Numbered from the stretch's first letter, positions 43,194 to 54,028 are shown. The stretch is 64,000 bases of DNA from an uncultured Acidimicrobiales bacterium (GCA_951813325.1 OX638350.1:3453954-3517953), one strand, 5' to 3'. Notes: generated by a model not told the origin, from the sequence alone. Numbers and translations are program-made.

Positions 43194-46100
43194 ATGAGGA
43201 GATATGCAGCATTGGTAGCAGCGACAAGCCTGTTAGCGGCGAGCACACTGGCTTTGTCTGTGCTCGCGGCCCCGGCCTTGGCGCAGTCGGTTCCGGCGGC
43301 GCCGGCCAATTTGGCGGGCGCGGCGGGCGACGCGCAGGTGACGCTGAGCTGGGACGACCCCGGTGACAGCTCGATCTCTAGCTATGACTACCGGGTGGGC
43401 ACCACCTCCGGCGGCACGACCACGTGGAGCCCGGACTGGACCAGCATCTCCGGCAGCGACGCCACCACGACATCGCATGTGGTGACGGGGCTGACCGACG
43501 GGACCGAGTACAACTTCGAGGTGCGGGCCACCAACGCCAACGGCGACGGGGCGGCGGCCAGCGTGACCGCCACCCCGGTGGCGGTGCCGGTTGCGCCGGT
43601 TGGTTTGTGGGCCGAGGCGGCTTCGGGGGAGGTGACGCTGCGGTGGGACGATCCCGGCGACGCGTTGATCACCGGCTATGAGTACCGGGTGGGCACCACC
43701 TTTGCCGGTGTGACCACGTGGAGCCCGGACTGGACCGCTGTTTCGGGCAGCGACGCGGCCACGGTGTCGCACACAGCAACCGGGCTGACCGACGGCACCC
43801 GGTACGACTTCGAGGTGCGGGCGGCGAACACCTCCGGCGCGGGGGCGGCGGCCGGGGTGGACATGATCCCGAAGCTGATCGGGACGGTGGCGTCTGATCC
43901 GGCGACGGTGGCGTCGGCGGGACAGCACACCTTCACCGTGTCGGGGTCGGGGTTCGACGCCAACCAGTCGCTGAACGTGACCCCGTGCACGGTGCCGGGC
44001 GATGCGCTCACGCCGGCCTCGACGGGGCTGGAGATCGCCGAGCAGGCGTCGACCATGACCTGGGCGGATTGCGACCTCACCGGGAGGGTGACGGTCACCA
44101 CCGACGCCGACGGGGACTTCTCGGTGTCGGCTGCCGCGACAATCGGGGCGAACTTCGCGTGGGAGGTCGCCGACACCGCCTACACCCAAAGCGGCCTGCA
44201 CGTGGTGTTCGTCTTGGCGGTGCCGGTGGCGCCGGTTGGTTTGTGGGCCGAGGCGGCTTCGGGGCAGGCGACGCTGCGCTGGGACGATCCCGGCGACGCG
44301 TTGATCACCGGCTATGAGTACCGGGTCGGCACCACCGCCACCGACGGCACGACCGCGTGGAGCCCGGACTGGACCGAGATTTCGGGCAGCGGCGCGGCCA
44401 CGACGTCGCACACAGCAACCGGGCTGGCCGACGGCACCGCCTACGACTTCGAGGTGCGGGCCGCGAACACCTCCGGGGCGGGGGCGGCGGCCAGCGTGAC
44501 CGCGGTTCCGAGGCTGGTGGGGGCGGTGGCGTCTGATCCGGCGACGGTGGCGTCGGCGGGACAGCACACCTTCACCGTGTCGGGGTCGGGGTTCACCGCG
44601 GGCTCGTCTTTGAGCGTGGCGGCGTGCACGGTGCCGGGCGCCGCTTTGACGCCGGCGTCGACGGTGCTGGACATCGCCGAGCAGGCCGCGGCGATGGGCG
44701 ATGACGACTGCGACACCGCCGGGGCGGTGTCGGTGACCGCCGACGCCGACGGGGACTTCTCGACCACGGCCGCCGCGACAATCGGGGCGAACTTCGCGTG
44801 GTATGTCGCCGACACCGCCGAAACCCAAAGCGGCCTGCACGTGGTGTTCATCGTGGCGGTGCCGGTTGCGCCGGTTGGTTTGTGGGCCGAGGCGGCTTCG
44901 GGGCAGGCGGTGCTGCGCTGGGACGATCCCGGCGACGCGTTGATCACCGGCTATGAGTACCGGGTGGGCACCACCGCCACCGACGGCACGACCGCGTGGA
45001 GCCCGGACTGGACTGCTGTTTCGGGCAGCGGCGCGGCCACGACGTCGCACACAGCAACGGGGCTGGCCGACGGCACCGAGTACGACTTCGAGGTGCGGGC
45101 CACCAACACCTCCGGGGCGGGGGCGGCGGCCGGCACGACGATGATCCCGAGGCTGGTGGGGGCGGTGGCGTCTGATCCGGCGACGGTGGCGTCGGCGGGA
45201 CAGCACACCTTCACCGTGTCGGGGTCGGGGTTCACCGCGGGCTCGTCTTTGAGCGTGACCCCGTGCATCGTGCCGGGCGCCGCTTTGACGCCGGCGTCGA
45301 CGGTGCTGGAGATCGCCGAGCAGGCGGCGGCGATGGGCGATGACGACTGCGACACCGCCGGGGCGGTGTCGGCCACTGTCGGCGCCGACGGGGACTTCTC
45401 GGTGTCGGCTGCCGCGGCGGTCGGGGCGAACTTCGCGTGGTATGTCGCCGACACCGCCAACACTCAAAGCGGCCTGCATGTGGTGTTCGTCTTGGCGGTG
45501 CCGGTTGCGCCGGTTGGTTTGTGGGCCGAGGCGGCTTCGGGGCAGGCGGTGCTGCGGTGGGACGATCCCGGCGACGCGTTGATCACCGGCTATGAGTACC
45601 GGGTCGGCACCACCGCCACCGACGGCACGGTCACGTGGAGCCCGGACTGGACTGCTGTTTCGGGCAGCGGCGCGGCCACGACGTCGCACACAGCAACCGG
45701 GCTGGCCGACGGCACCGAGTACGACTTCGAGGTGCGGGCCGCGAACACCTCCGGGGCGGGGGCGGCGGCCAGCGTGACCGCGGTTCCGAGGTTGGTGGGG
45801 GCGGTGGCGTCTGATCCGGCGACGGCCGCGTCGGCGGGACAGCGCTCCTTCACCGTGTCGGGGTCGGGGTTCACCGCGGGCTCGTCTTTGAGCGTGGCGG
45901 CGTGCACGGTGCCGGGCGCCGCGTTGACGCCGGCGTCGACGGTGCTGGACATCGCCGAGCAGGCGGCGGCGATGGGCGATGACGACTGCGACACCGCCGG
46001 GGCGGTGTCGGTGACCGCCGACGCCGACGGGGACTTCTCGACCACGGCCACCGCGACGATCGGAGCGAACTTCGCGTGGTATGTCGCCGACGCGGCCGAA

Positions 46101-49100
46101 ACCCAGGGCGGTCTGCACGTGGTGTTCATCGTGGCGGTCCCGGTGGCGCCGGTTGGTTTGTGGGCCGAGGCGGCTTCGGGGCAGGCGGTGCTGCGGTGGG
46201 ACGATCCCGGCGACGCGTTGATCACCGGCTATGAGTACCGGGTCGGCACCACCGCCACCGACGGCACGGTCACGTGGAGCCCGGACTGGACTGCTGTTTC
46301 GGGCAGCGGCGCGGCCACGACGTCGCACACAGCAACCGGGCTGGCCGACGGCACCGAGTACAACTTCGAGGTGCGGGCGGCGAACACCTCCGGCGCGGGG
46401 GCGGCGGCCGGGGTGGTCGCGGTTCCGAGGTTGGTGGGGGCGGTGGCGTCTGATCCGGCGACGGCCGCTTCGGCGGGACAGCGCTCCTTCACCGTGTCGG
46501 GGTCGGGGTTCACCGCGGGCTCGTCTTTGAGCGTGGCGGCGTGCACGGTGCCGGGCGCCGCTTTGACGCCGGCGTCGACGGTGCTGGACATCGCCGAGCA
46601 GGCAGCGGCGATGGGCGATGACGACTGCGACACCGCCGGGGCGGTGTCGGTGACCGCCGACGCCGACGGGGACTTCTCGACCACGGCCACCGCGACGGTC
46701 GGGGCGAACTTCGCGTGGTATGTCGCCGACGCGGCCGAAACCCAAAGCGGCCTGCACGTGGTGTTCATCGTGGCGGTGCCGGTTGCGCCGGTTGGTTTGT
46801 GGGCCGAGGCGGCTTCGGGGGAGGTGACGCTGCGGTGGGACGATCCCGGCGACGCGTTGATCACCGGCTATGAGTACCGGGTGGGCACCACCGACACCGA
46901 CGAGGTGACCACCTGGAGCCCGGACTGGACCGCTGTTTCGGGCAGCGGCGCGGCCACGACGTCGCACACAGCAACCGGGCTGGCCAACGGCACCCGGTAC
47001 GACTTCGAGGTGCGGGCGGCGAACACCTCTGGGGCGGGGGCGGCGGCCGACGTGACGGCGACCCCGAGGCTGGTGGGGGCGGTGGCGTCTGATCCGGCGA
47101 CGGTGGCGTCGGCGGGACAGCACACCTTTGAGGTGTCGGGCTCGGGGTTCACCCCGGGCTCGTCTTTGAACGTGTTCCCGTGCACGGTGCCGGGCGATGC
47201 GCTGACGCCGGCGTCGACGGTGCTGGACATCGCCGAGCAGGCCTCGACCATGATCTGGTGGGTGGATTGCGACCTCACCGGGTGGGTGTCGGTGACCGCC
47301 GCCGACGACGGGGACTTCTCGACCACGGCCGCCGCGACAATCGGGGCGAACTTCGCGTGGTATGTCGACGACACCGCCGGCACCCAGGGCGGCTTGCACG
47401 TGGTGTTCGTCTTGGCGGTGCCGGTGGCGCCGGTTGGTTTGTGGGCCGAGGCGGCTTCGGGGCAGGCGGTGCTGCGCTGGGACGATCCCGGCGACGCGTT
47501 GATCACCGGCTATGAGTACCGGGTGGGCACCACCGCCACCGACGGCACGACCGCGTGGAGCCCGGACTGGACCGCTGTTTCGGGCAGCGGCGCGGCCACG
47601 ACGTCGCACACAGCAACCGGGCTGGCCGACGGCACCGCCTACGACTTCGAGGTGCGGGCCGCGAACACCTCCGGGGCGGGGGCGGCGGCCAGCGTGACCG
47701 CGGTTCCGAGGCTGGTGGGGGCGGTGGCGTCTGATCCGGCGACGGTGGCGTCGGCGGGACAGCGCTCCTTTGAGGTGTCGGGGTCGGGGTTCACCGCGGG
47801 CTCGTCTTTGAGCGTGGCGGCGTGCACGGTGCCGGGCGCCGCTTTGACGCCGGCGTCGACGGTGCTGGACATCGCCGAGCAGGCAGCGGCGATGGGCGAT
47901 GACGACTGCGACACCGCCGGGGCGGTGTCGGTGACCGCCGACGCCGACGGGGCGTTCTCGACCACGGCCACCGCGACGATCGCCGAGAACTTCGCGTGGT
48001 ATGTCGACGACGCGGCCGAGACCCAAAGCGGCCTGCACGTGGTGTTCATCGTGGCGGTGCCGGTTGCGCCGGTTGGTTTGTGGGCCGAGGCGGCTTCGGG
48101 GCAGGCGGTGCTGCGCTGGGACGATCCCGGCGACGCGTTGATCACCGGCTATGAGTACCGGGTGGGCACCACCGCCACCGACGGCACGACCGCGTGGAGC
48201 CCGGACTGGACTGCTGTTTCGGGCAGCGGCGCGGCCACGACGTCGCACACAGCAACGGGGCTGGCCGACGGCACCGAGTACGACTTCGAGGTGCGGGCGG
48301 CGAACACCTCCGGGGCGGGGGCGGCGGCCGGGGTGGCCGCGGTTCCGAGGCTGGTGGGGGCGGTGGCGTCTGATCCGGCGACGGTGGCGTCGGCGGGACA
48401 GCACACCTTCACCGTGTCGGGGTCGGGGTTCACCGCGGGCTCGTCTTTGAGCGTGGCGGCGTGCACGGTGCCGGGCGCCGCTTTGACGCCGGCGTCGACG
48501 GTGCTGGAGATCGCCGAGCAGGCAGCGGCGATGGGCGATGACGACTGCGACACCGCCGGGGCGGTGTCGGCCACTGTCGGCGCCGACGGGGACTTCTCGG
48601 TGTCGGCTGCCGCGGCGGTCGCGGAGAACTTCGCGTGGTATGTCGCCGACACCGCCGAAACCCAAAGCGGCCTGCACGTGGTGTTCATCGTGGCGGTGCC
48701 GGTTGCGCCGGTTGGTTTGTGGGCCGAGACGGCTTCGGGGCAGGCGGTGCTGCGGTGGGACGATCCCGGCGACGCGTTGATCACCGGCTATGAGTACCGG
48801 GTCGGCACCACCGCCACCGACGGCACGACCGCCTGGAGCCCGGACTGGACTGCTGTTTCGGGCAGCGGCGCGGCCACGACGTCGCACACAGCAACCGGGC
48901 TGGCCAACGGCACCGAGTACAACTTCGAGGTGCGGGCCGCGAACACCTCCGGCGCGGGGGCGGCGGCCAGCGTGACCGCGATTCCGAGGCTGGTGGGGGC
49001 GGTGGCGTCTGATCCGGCGACGGCCGCGTCGGCGGGACAGCGCTCCTTTGAGGTGTCGGGCTCGGGGTTCACCGCGGGCTCGTCTTTGAGCGTGGCGGCG

Positions 49101-52100
49101 TGCACCGTGCCGGGCGCCGCGCTGACCGTGGCGTCGACGGTGCTGGACATCGCCGAGCAGGCAGCGGCGATGGGCGATGACGACTGCGACACCGCCGGGG
49201 CGGTGTCGGTGACCGCCGGCGCCGACGGGGACTTCTCGACCACGGCCACCGCGGCGGTCGCCGCCAACTTCGCGTGGTATGTCGACGACGCGGCCGAAAC
49301 CCAGGGCGGTCTGCACGTGGTGTTCATCGTGGCGGTCCCGGTGGCGCCGGTTGGTTTGTGGGCCGAGACGGCTTCGGGGCAGGCGGTGCTGCGGTGGGAC
49401 GATCCCGGCGACGCGTTGATCACCGGCTATGAGTACCGGGTCGGCACCACGTCGGGGACCACGGTCACGTGGAGCCCGGACTGGACCGCTGTTTCGGGCA
49501 GCGGCGCGGCCACGACGTCGCACACAGCAACCGGGCTGGCCGACGGCACCGAGTACACGTTCGAGGTGCGGGCGGCGAACACCTCCGGGGCGGGGGCGGC
49601 GGCCGGGGTGGTCGCGGTTCCGAGGTTGGTGGGGGCGGTGGCGTCTGATCCGGCGACGGCCGCGTCGGCGGGACAGCGCTCCTTCACCGTGTCGGGGTCG
49701 GGGTTCACCGCGGGCTCGTCTTTGAGCGTGGCGGCGTGCACGGTGCCGGGCGATGCGTTGACGCCGGCGTCGACGGTGCTGGAGATCGCCGAGCAGGCAG
49801 CGGCGATGGGCGATGACGACTGCGACACCGCCGGGGCGGTGTCGGTGACCGCCGGCGCCGACGGGGACTTCTCGACCACGGCCACCGCGACGGTCGGGGC
49901 GAACTTCGCGTGGTATGTCGCCGACGCGGCCGAAACCCAAAGCGGCCTGCACGTGGTGTTCATCGTGGCGGTGCCGGTTGCGCCGGTTGGTTTGTGGGCC
50001 GAGGCGGCTTCGGGGCAGGCGGTGCTGCGGTGGGACGATCCCGGCGACGCGTTGATCACCGGCTATGAGTACCGGGTGGGCACCACCGACACCGACGAGG
50101 TGACCACCTGGAGCCCGGACTGGACTGATGTTTCGGGCAGCGGCGCGGCCACGACGTCGCACACAGCAACCGGGCTGGCCAACGGCACCCGGTACGACTT
50201 CGAGGTGCGGGCGGCGAACACCTCTGGGGCGGGGGCGGCGGCCGACGTGACGGCGACCCCGAGGCTGGTGGGGGCGGTGGCGTCTGATCCGGCGACGGTG
50301 GCGTCGGCGGGACAGCACACCTTTGAGGTGTCGGGCTCGGGGTTCACCCCGGGCTCGTCTTTGAACGTGTTCCCGTGCACGGTGCCGGGCGATGCGCTGA
50401 CGCCGGCGTCGACGGTGCTGGACATCGCCGAGCAGGCCTCGACCATGATCTGGTGGGTGGATTGCGACCTCACCGGGTGGGTGTCGGTGACCGCCGCCGA
50501 CGACGGGGACTTCTCGACCACGGCCGCCGCGACAATCGGGGCGAACTTCGCGTGGTATGTCGACGACACCGCCGGCACCCAGGGCGGCTTGCACGTGGTG
50601 TTCGTCTTGGCGGTTCCGGTGGCGCCTGCTGGTTTGTGGGCCGAGGCGGCTTCGGGGCAGGCGGTGCTGCGCTGGGACGATCCCGGCGACGCGTTGATCA
50701 CCGGCTATGAGTACCGGGTGGGCACCACCGCCACCGACGGCACGGTCACGTGGAGCCCGGACTGGACCGCTGTTTCGGGCAGCGGCGCGGCCACGACGTC
50801 GCACACAGCAACCGGGCTGGCCGACGGCACCGAGTACAACTTCGAGGTGCGGGCCGCGAACACCTCCGGGGCGGGGGCGGCGGCCAGCGTGACCGCGGTT
50901 CCGAGGCTGGTGGGGGCGGTGGCGTCTGATCCGGCGACGGCCGCTTCGGCGGGACAGCGCTCCTTTGAGGTGTCGGGGTCGGGGTTCACCGCGGGCTCGT
51001 CTTTGAGCGTGGCGGCGTGCACGGTGCCGGGCGCCGCTTTGACGCCGGCGTCGACGGTGCTGGACATCGCCGAGCAGGCAGCGGCGATGGGCGATGACGA
51101 CTGCGACACCGCCGGGGCGGTGTCGGTGACCGCCGACGCCGACGGGGACTTCTCGACCACGGCTGCCGCGGCGGTCGGGGCGAACTTCGCGTGGTATGTC
51201 GCCGACACCGCCGAAACCCAAAGCGGCCTGCACGTGGTGTTCATCGTGGCGGTGCCGGTTGCGCCGGTTGGTTTGTGGGCCGAGACGGCTTCGGGGCAGG
51301 CGGTGCTGCGCTGGGACGATCCCGGCGACGCGTTGATCACCGGCTATGAGTACCGGGTCGGCACCACCGCCACCGACGGCACGACCGCCTGGAGCCCGGA
51401 CTGGACCGAGATTTCGGGCAGCGGCGCCACCACGACATCGCACACAGCGACCGGGCTGGCCAACGGCACCGAGTACACGTTCGAGGTGCGGGCGGCGAAC
51501 ACCTCCGGGGCGGGGGCGGCGGCCAGCGTGGCCGCGATTCCGGCGCCTGCGCCGGTTGCGCCGGTTGGTTTGTCGGCTGCGACGGCTTCGGGGCAGGTGA
51601 CGCTGGGCTGGGACGATCCCGGCGACGCGTCGATCACCGGCTATGAGTACCGGGTGGGCACCACCTCGGGGACCGTGACTGTGTGGGACCCGGACTGGAC
51701 TGCTGTTTCTGGCAGCGGTGCGGCCACGGTGTCTTATGCGGTGACGGGGCTGGTCGACGGCACCGAGTACACGTTTGAGGTGCGGGCGGTCAACAGCACC
51801 GGCGATGGGGCGGCGGCCGGGGTGGCCGCGGTTCCGGTGCCTGCGCCGGTTGCGCCGGTTGGTTTGTCGGCTGCGACGGCTTCGGGGCAGGTGACGCTGG
51901 GCTGGGACGACCCCGGCGACGCGTCGATCACCGGCTATGAGTACCGGGTGGGCACCACCTCGGGGGGCACGACTGTGTGGGACCCGGACTGGACTGCTGT
52001 TTCTGGCAGCGGTGCGGCCACGGTGTCTTATGCGGTGACGGGGCTGGTCGACGGCACCGAGTACACGTTTGAGGTGCGGGCGGTCAACAGCACCGGCGAT

Positions 52101-53972
52101 GGGGCGGCGGCCGGGGTGGCCGCGGTTCCGGTGCCTGCGCCGGTTGCGCCGGTTGGTTTGTCGGCTGCGACGGCTTCGGGGCAGGTGACGCTGGGCTGGG
52201 ACGACCCCTTTGACGCGTTGATCACCGGTTATGAGTACCGGGTGGGCACTACCGCCACGGACGGTACGGTCACGTGGGACCCGGATTGGACTGCTGTTTC
52301 TGGCAGCGGTGCGGCCACGGTGTCTTATGCGGTGACGGGGTTGGTCGACGGCACCGAGTACACGTTTGAGGTGCGGGCGGTCAACAGCACCGGCGATGGG
52401 GCGGCGGCCGGGGTGGTCGCGGTTCCGGTGCCTGCGCCGGTTGCGCCGGTTGGTTTGTCGGCTGCGACGGCTTCGGGGCAGGTGACGCTGGGCTGGGACG
52501 ATCCCTTTGACGCGTCGATCACCGGCTATGAGTACCGGGTGGGCACCACGTCGGGGACTGCGACTGTGTGGGACCCGGATTGGACTGCTGTTTCTGGCAG
52601 CGGTGCGGCCACGGTGTCTTATGCGGTGACGGGGTTGGTCGACGGCGCCGAGTACACGTTTGAGGTGCGGGCGGTCAACAGCACCGGGGCGGGGGCGGCG
52701 GCCGGGGTGGTCGCGGTTCCGGTGCCTGCGCCGGTTGCGCCGGCTGGTTTGTTGGGCGAGCCTGCTTCGGGGCAGGTGGCGCTGAGCTGGGAGGACCCCT
52801 TTGACGCGTCGATCACCGGCTATGAGTACCGGGTGGGCACCACCTCTGGGGGCACGACCTCATGGAGCCCGGACTGGACTGCTGTTTCTGGTAGCGACGA
52901 CACCACGGTGTCGCACACAGTGACCGGGCTGACCAACGGCACCTCCTACAAGTTGCAGGTGCGGGCGGCCAACAGCACCGGCGACGGGGCGTCGGCCGGG
53001 GTGACCGTCACTGCGAGGCTGGTGGGGACGGTGACGGCCGATCCGGTCTCGGTCGGTGCGGCGGGACAGCAGACCTTCACGGTGGCCGGGTCCGGGTTCG
53101 ACCGGTCGGTGTCGTCGACGCTGTGGGTGGTTCCGTGCACCGTGCCCGGCGACGAGCTGACCCCGGCCTCGACGCCGCGGGAGATCGCGTTGGCGCTCCA
53201 GGCCATGACCTTCAATAGTAGTGATTGCACGTTCAGCGCGACGGTGTGGGCCACCGTCGACTCCGACGGGGACTTCTCGGTGTCGGCCGGCGCGGCGGTC
53301 GAGACGAACTTCGCGTGGGCTGTGCGCGACCCGTGGAGCACCCAGGGCGGCGATGTGTTGGTGTTCATCATCCCGCTGCCCGACGCGCCGACTGGTTTGG
53401 TTGGCGCGACGGCTTCGGGGCAGGTGACGCTGAGCTGGGACGACCCCGACGACGATTCCATCACCGGCTATGAGTACCGGGTCGGCACCACCTCCGGCGG
53501 TGTGACCTCATGGGACCCGGACTGGACCGGCATCGCCGACAGCGACGACACCACGACATCGCACACAGCGACCGGGCTGGTCGACGGCACCACCTACACC
53601 TTCGAGGTGCGGGCCGCCAACACCTCCGGCCACAGCACAACAGCCAGCGTGACCGCCACCCCGGCGCCGCCGCCGGCGGCGCCGGCCAACCTGGTTGGCG
53701 CGACGGCTTCAGGACAGGTCACGCTGAGCTGGGACGACCCCGACGACGATTCCATCACCGGCTATGAGTACCGGGTCGGCACCACCGGCTCCGACGGCAC
53801 GGTCACATGGGACCCCGACTGGGGCGACATCGCCGGCAGCGACGACGACACGGTGTCGCACACAGTCACCGGGCTGGTCGACGGCACCGCCTACACCTTC
53901 GAGGTGCGGGCCGCCAACACCTCCGGCCACAGCACAGCGTCCAGCGTGACCGCCACCCCGAGCGCACCATGA
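43194..53972 (+). CDS. Giant secreted fibronectin type III repeat protein, second paralogue (3592 residues)
   Basis: The signal peptide is RRYAALVAATSLLAASTLAL then SVLAAPALAQ; from LLAAST through SVPAAPANLA it is the same as in the first giant protein. About 21 FN3 domains and 13 copies of the two-Cys domain were counted. Order: FN3, 12 double units to about 51270, one FN3, four FN3 of the VGLSAATASGQVTLGWDDP type, one FN3 with a diverged two-Cys domain (about 52735-53385), then two FN3 ending in SAP. The linker domain has (A/P)C(T/I)VPG and DDDCDTAG or VDCDLTG with both Cys kept. Units are far more diverged from each other than in the first gene. No anchor motif is seen. It is presumably secreted; the function is unknown. 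Confidence 0.88.
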   Translation: MRRYAALVAATSLLAASTLALSVLAAPALAQSVPAAPANLAGAAGDAQVTLSWDDPGDSSISSYDYRVGTTSGGTTTWSPDWTSISGSDATTTSHVVTGLTDGTEYNFEVRATNANGDGAAASVTATPVAVPVAPVGLWAEAASGEVTLRWDDPGDALITGYEYRVGTTFAGVTTWSPDWTAVSGSDAATVSHTATGLTDGTRYDFEVRAANTSGAGAAAGVDMIPKLIGTVASDPATVASAGQHTFTVSGSGFDANQSLNVTPCTVPGDALTPASTGLEIAEQASTMTWADCDLTGRVTVTTDADGDFSVSAAATIGANFAWEVADTAYTQSGLHVVFVLAVPVAPVGLWAEAASGQATLRWDDPGDALITGYEYRVGTTATDGTTAWSPDWTEISGSGAATTSHTATGLADGTAYDFEVRAANTSGAGAAASVTAVPRLVGAVASDPATVASAGQHTFTVSGSGFTAGSSLSVAACTVPGAALTPASTVLDIAEQAAAMGDDDCDTAGAVSVTADADGDFSTTAAATIGANFAWYVADTAETQSGLHVVFIVAVPVAPVGLWAEAASGQAVLRWDDPGDALITGYEYRVGTTATDGTTAWSPDWTAVSGSGAATTSHTATGLADGTEYDFEVRATNTSGAGAAAGTTMIPRLVGAVASDPATVASAGQHTFTVSGSGFTAGSSLSVTPCIVPGAALTPASTVLEIAEQAAAMGDDDCDTAGAVSATVGADGDFSVSAAAAVGANFAWYVADTANTQSGLHVVFVLAVPVAPVGLWAEAASGQAVLRWDDPGDALITGYEYRVGTTATDGTVTWSPDWTAVSGSGAATTSHTATGLADGTEYDFEVRAANTSGAGAAASVTAVPRLVGAVASDPATAASAGQRSFTVSGSGFTAGSSLSVAACTVPGAALTPASTVLDIAEQAAAMGDDDCDTAGAVSVTADADGDFSTTATATIGANFAWYVADAAETQGGLHVVFIVAVPVAPVGLWAEAASGQAVLRWDDPGDALITGYEYRVGTTATDGTVTWSPDWTAVSGSGAATTSHTATGLADGTEYNFEVRAANTSGAGAAAGVVAVPRLVGAVASDPATAASAGQRSFTVSGSGFTAGSSLSVAACTVPGAALTPASTVLDIAEQAAAMGDDDCDTAGAVSVTADADGDFSTTATATVGANFAWYVADAAETQSGLHVVFIVAVPVAPVGLWAEAASGEVTLRWDDPGDALITGYEYRVGTTDTDEVTTWSPDWTAVSGSGAATTSHTATGLANGTRYDFEVRAANTSGAGAAADVTATPRLVGAVASDPATVASAGQHTFEVSGSGFTPGSSLNVFPCTVPGDALTPASTVLDIAEQASTMIWWVDCDLTGWVSVTAADDGDFSTTAAATIGANFAWYVDDTAGTQGGLHVVFVLAVPVAPVGLWAEAASGQAVLRWDDPGDALITGYEYRVGTTATDGTTAWSPDWTAVSGSGAATTSHTATGLADGTAYDFEVRAANTSGAGAAASVTAVPRLVGAVASDPATVASAGQRSFEVSGSGFTAGSSLSVAACTVPGAALTPASTVLDIAEQAAAMGDDDCDTAGAVSVTADADGAFSTTATATIAENFAWYVDDAAETQSGLHVVFIVAVPVAPVGLWAEAASGQAVLRWDDPGDALITGYEYRVGTTATDGTTAWSPDWTAVSGSGAATTSHTATGLADGTEYDFEVRAANTSGAGAAAGVAAVPRLVGAVASDPATVASAGQHTFTVSGSGFTAGSSLSVAACTVPGAALTPASTVLEIAEQAAAMGDDDCDTAGAVSATVGADGDFSVSAAAAVAENFAWYVADTAETQSGLHVVFIVAVPVAPVGLWAETASGQAVLRWDDPGDALITGYEYRVGTTATDGTTAWSPDWTAVSGSGAATTSHTATGLANGTEYNFEVRAANTSGAGAAASVTAIPRLVGAVASDPATAASAGQRSFEVSGSGFTAGSSLSVAACTVPGAALTVASTVLDIAEQAAAMGDDDCDTAGAVSVTAGADGDFSTTATAAVAANFAWYVDDAAETQGGLHVVFIVAVPVAPVGLWAETASGQAVLRWDDPGDALITGYEYRVGTTSGTTVTWSPDWTAVSGSGAATTSHTATGLADGTEYTFEVRAANTSGAGAAAGVVAVPRLVGAVASDPATAASAGQRSFTVSGSGFTAGSSLSVAACTVPGDALTPASTVLEIAEQAAAMGDDDCDTAGAVSVTAGADGDFSTTATATVGANFAWYVADAAETQSGLHVVFIVAVPVAPVGLWAEAASGQAVLRWDDPGDALITGYEYRVGTTDTDEVTTWSPDWTDVSGSGAATTSHTATGLANGTRYDFEVRAANTSGAGAAADVTATPRLVGAVASDPATVASAGQHTFEVSGSGFTPGSSLNVFPCTVPGDALTPASTVLDIAEQASTMIWWVDCDLTGWVSVTAADDGDFSTTAAATIGANFAWYVDDTAGTQGGLHVVFVLAVPVAPAGLWAEAASGQAVLRWDDPGDALITGYEYRVGTTATDGTVTWSPDWTAVSGSGAATTSHTATGLADGTEYNFEVRAANTSGAGAAASVTAVPRLVGAVASDPATAASAGQRSFEVSGSGFTAGSSLSVAACTVPGAALTPASTVLDIAEQAAAMGDDDCDTAGAVSVTADADGDFSTTAAAAVGANFAWYVADTAETQSGLHVVFIVAVPVAPVGLWAETASGQAVLRWDDPGDALITGYEYRVGTTATDGTTAWSPDWTEISGSGATTTSHTATGLANGTEYTFEVRAANTSGAGAAASVAAIPAPAPVAPVGLSAATASGQVTLGWDDPGDASITGYEYRVGTTSGTVTVWDPDWTAVSGSGAATVSYAVTGLVDGTEYTFEVRAVNSTGDGAAAGVAAVPVPAPVAPVGLSAATASGQVTLGWDDPGDASITGYEYRVGTTSGGTTVWDPDWTAVSGSGAATVSYAVTGLVDGTEYTFEVRAVNSTGDGAAAGVAAVPVPAPVAPVGLSAATASGQVTLGWDDPFDALITGYEYRVGTTATDGTVTWDPDWTAVSGSGAATVSYAVTGLVDGTEYTFEVRAVNSTGDGAAAGVVAVPVPAPVAPVGLSAATASGQVTLGWDDPFDASITGYEYRVGTTSGTATVWDPDWTAVSGSGAATVSYAVTGLVDGAEYTFEVRAVNSTGAGAAAGVVAVPVPAPVAPAGLLGEPASGQVALSWEDPFDASITGYEYRVGTTSGGTTSWSPDWTAVSGSDDTTVSHTVTGLTNGTSYKLQVRAANSTGDGASAGVTVTARLVGTVTADPVSVGAAGQQTFTVAGSGFDRSVSSTLWVVPCTVPGDELTPASTPREIALALQAMTFNSSDCTFSATVWATVDSDGDFSVSAGAAVETNFAWAVRDPWSTQGGDVLVFIIPLPDAPTGLVGATASGQVTLSWDDPDDDSITGYEYRVGTTSGGVTSWDPDWTGIADSDDTTTSHTATGLVDGTTYTFEVRAANTSGHSTTASVTATPAPPPAAPANLVGATASGQVTLSWDDPDDDSITGYEYRVGTTGSDGTVTWDPDWGDIAGSDDDTVSHTVTGLVDGTAYTFEVRAANTSGHSTASSVTATPSAP
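43588..51270 (+). repeat. Twelve diverged FN3 plus two-Cys double units (about 633-642 bp)
   Basis: The recurring unit starts near GCGCCGGTTGGTTTGTGG and has length 633-642 bp. Units 6 and 11 (linker domains beginning SLNVFPCTVPGDALTP with MIWWVDCDLTGWVSV) are nearly identical to each other, more so than to their neighbours, indicating block duplication. Boundaries are approximate. Confidence 0.88.
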
Positions 53973-54028
53973 GGCTCTGCGACACACCCCGATCAACCGC
54001 CGGCGCTTGGCGGTGCGTTGCGGGAAAA

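Noticed and set aside
43233..51443. Open frame of 2736 codons on the minus strand opposite the second giant gene
   Set aside because: Same cause as above: Arg/Gly-rich, without domain features.
53996..54014. Small hairpin ACCGCC/GGCGGT after the second giant gene
   Set aside because: Only 6 bp of stem and not kept in the duplicated flank at 42815-42870, so not called a terminator.
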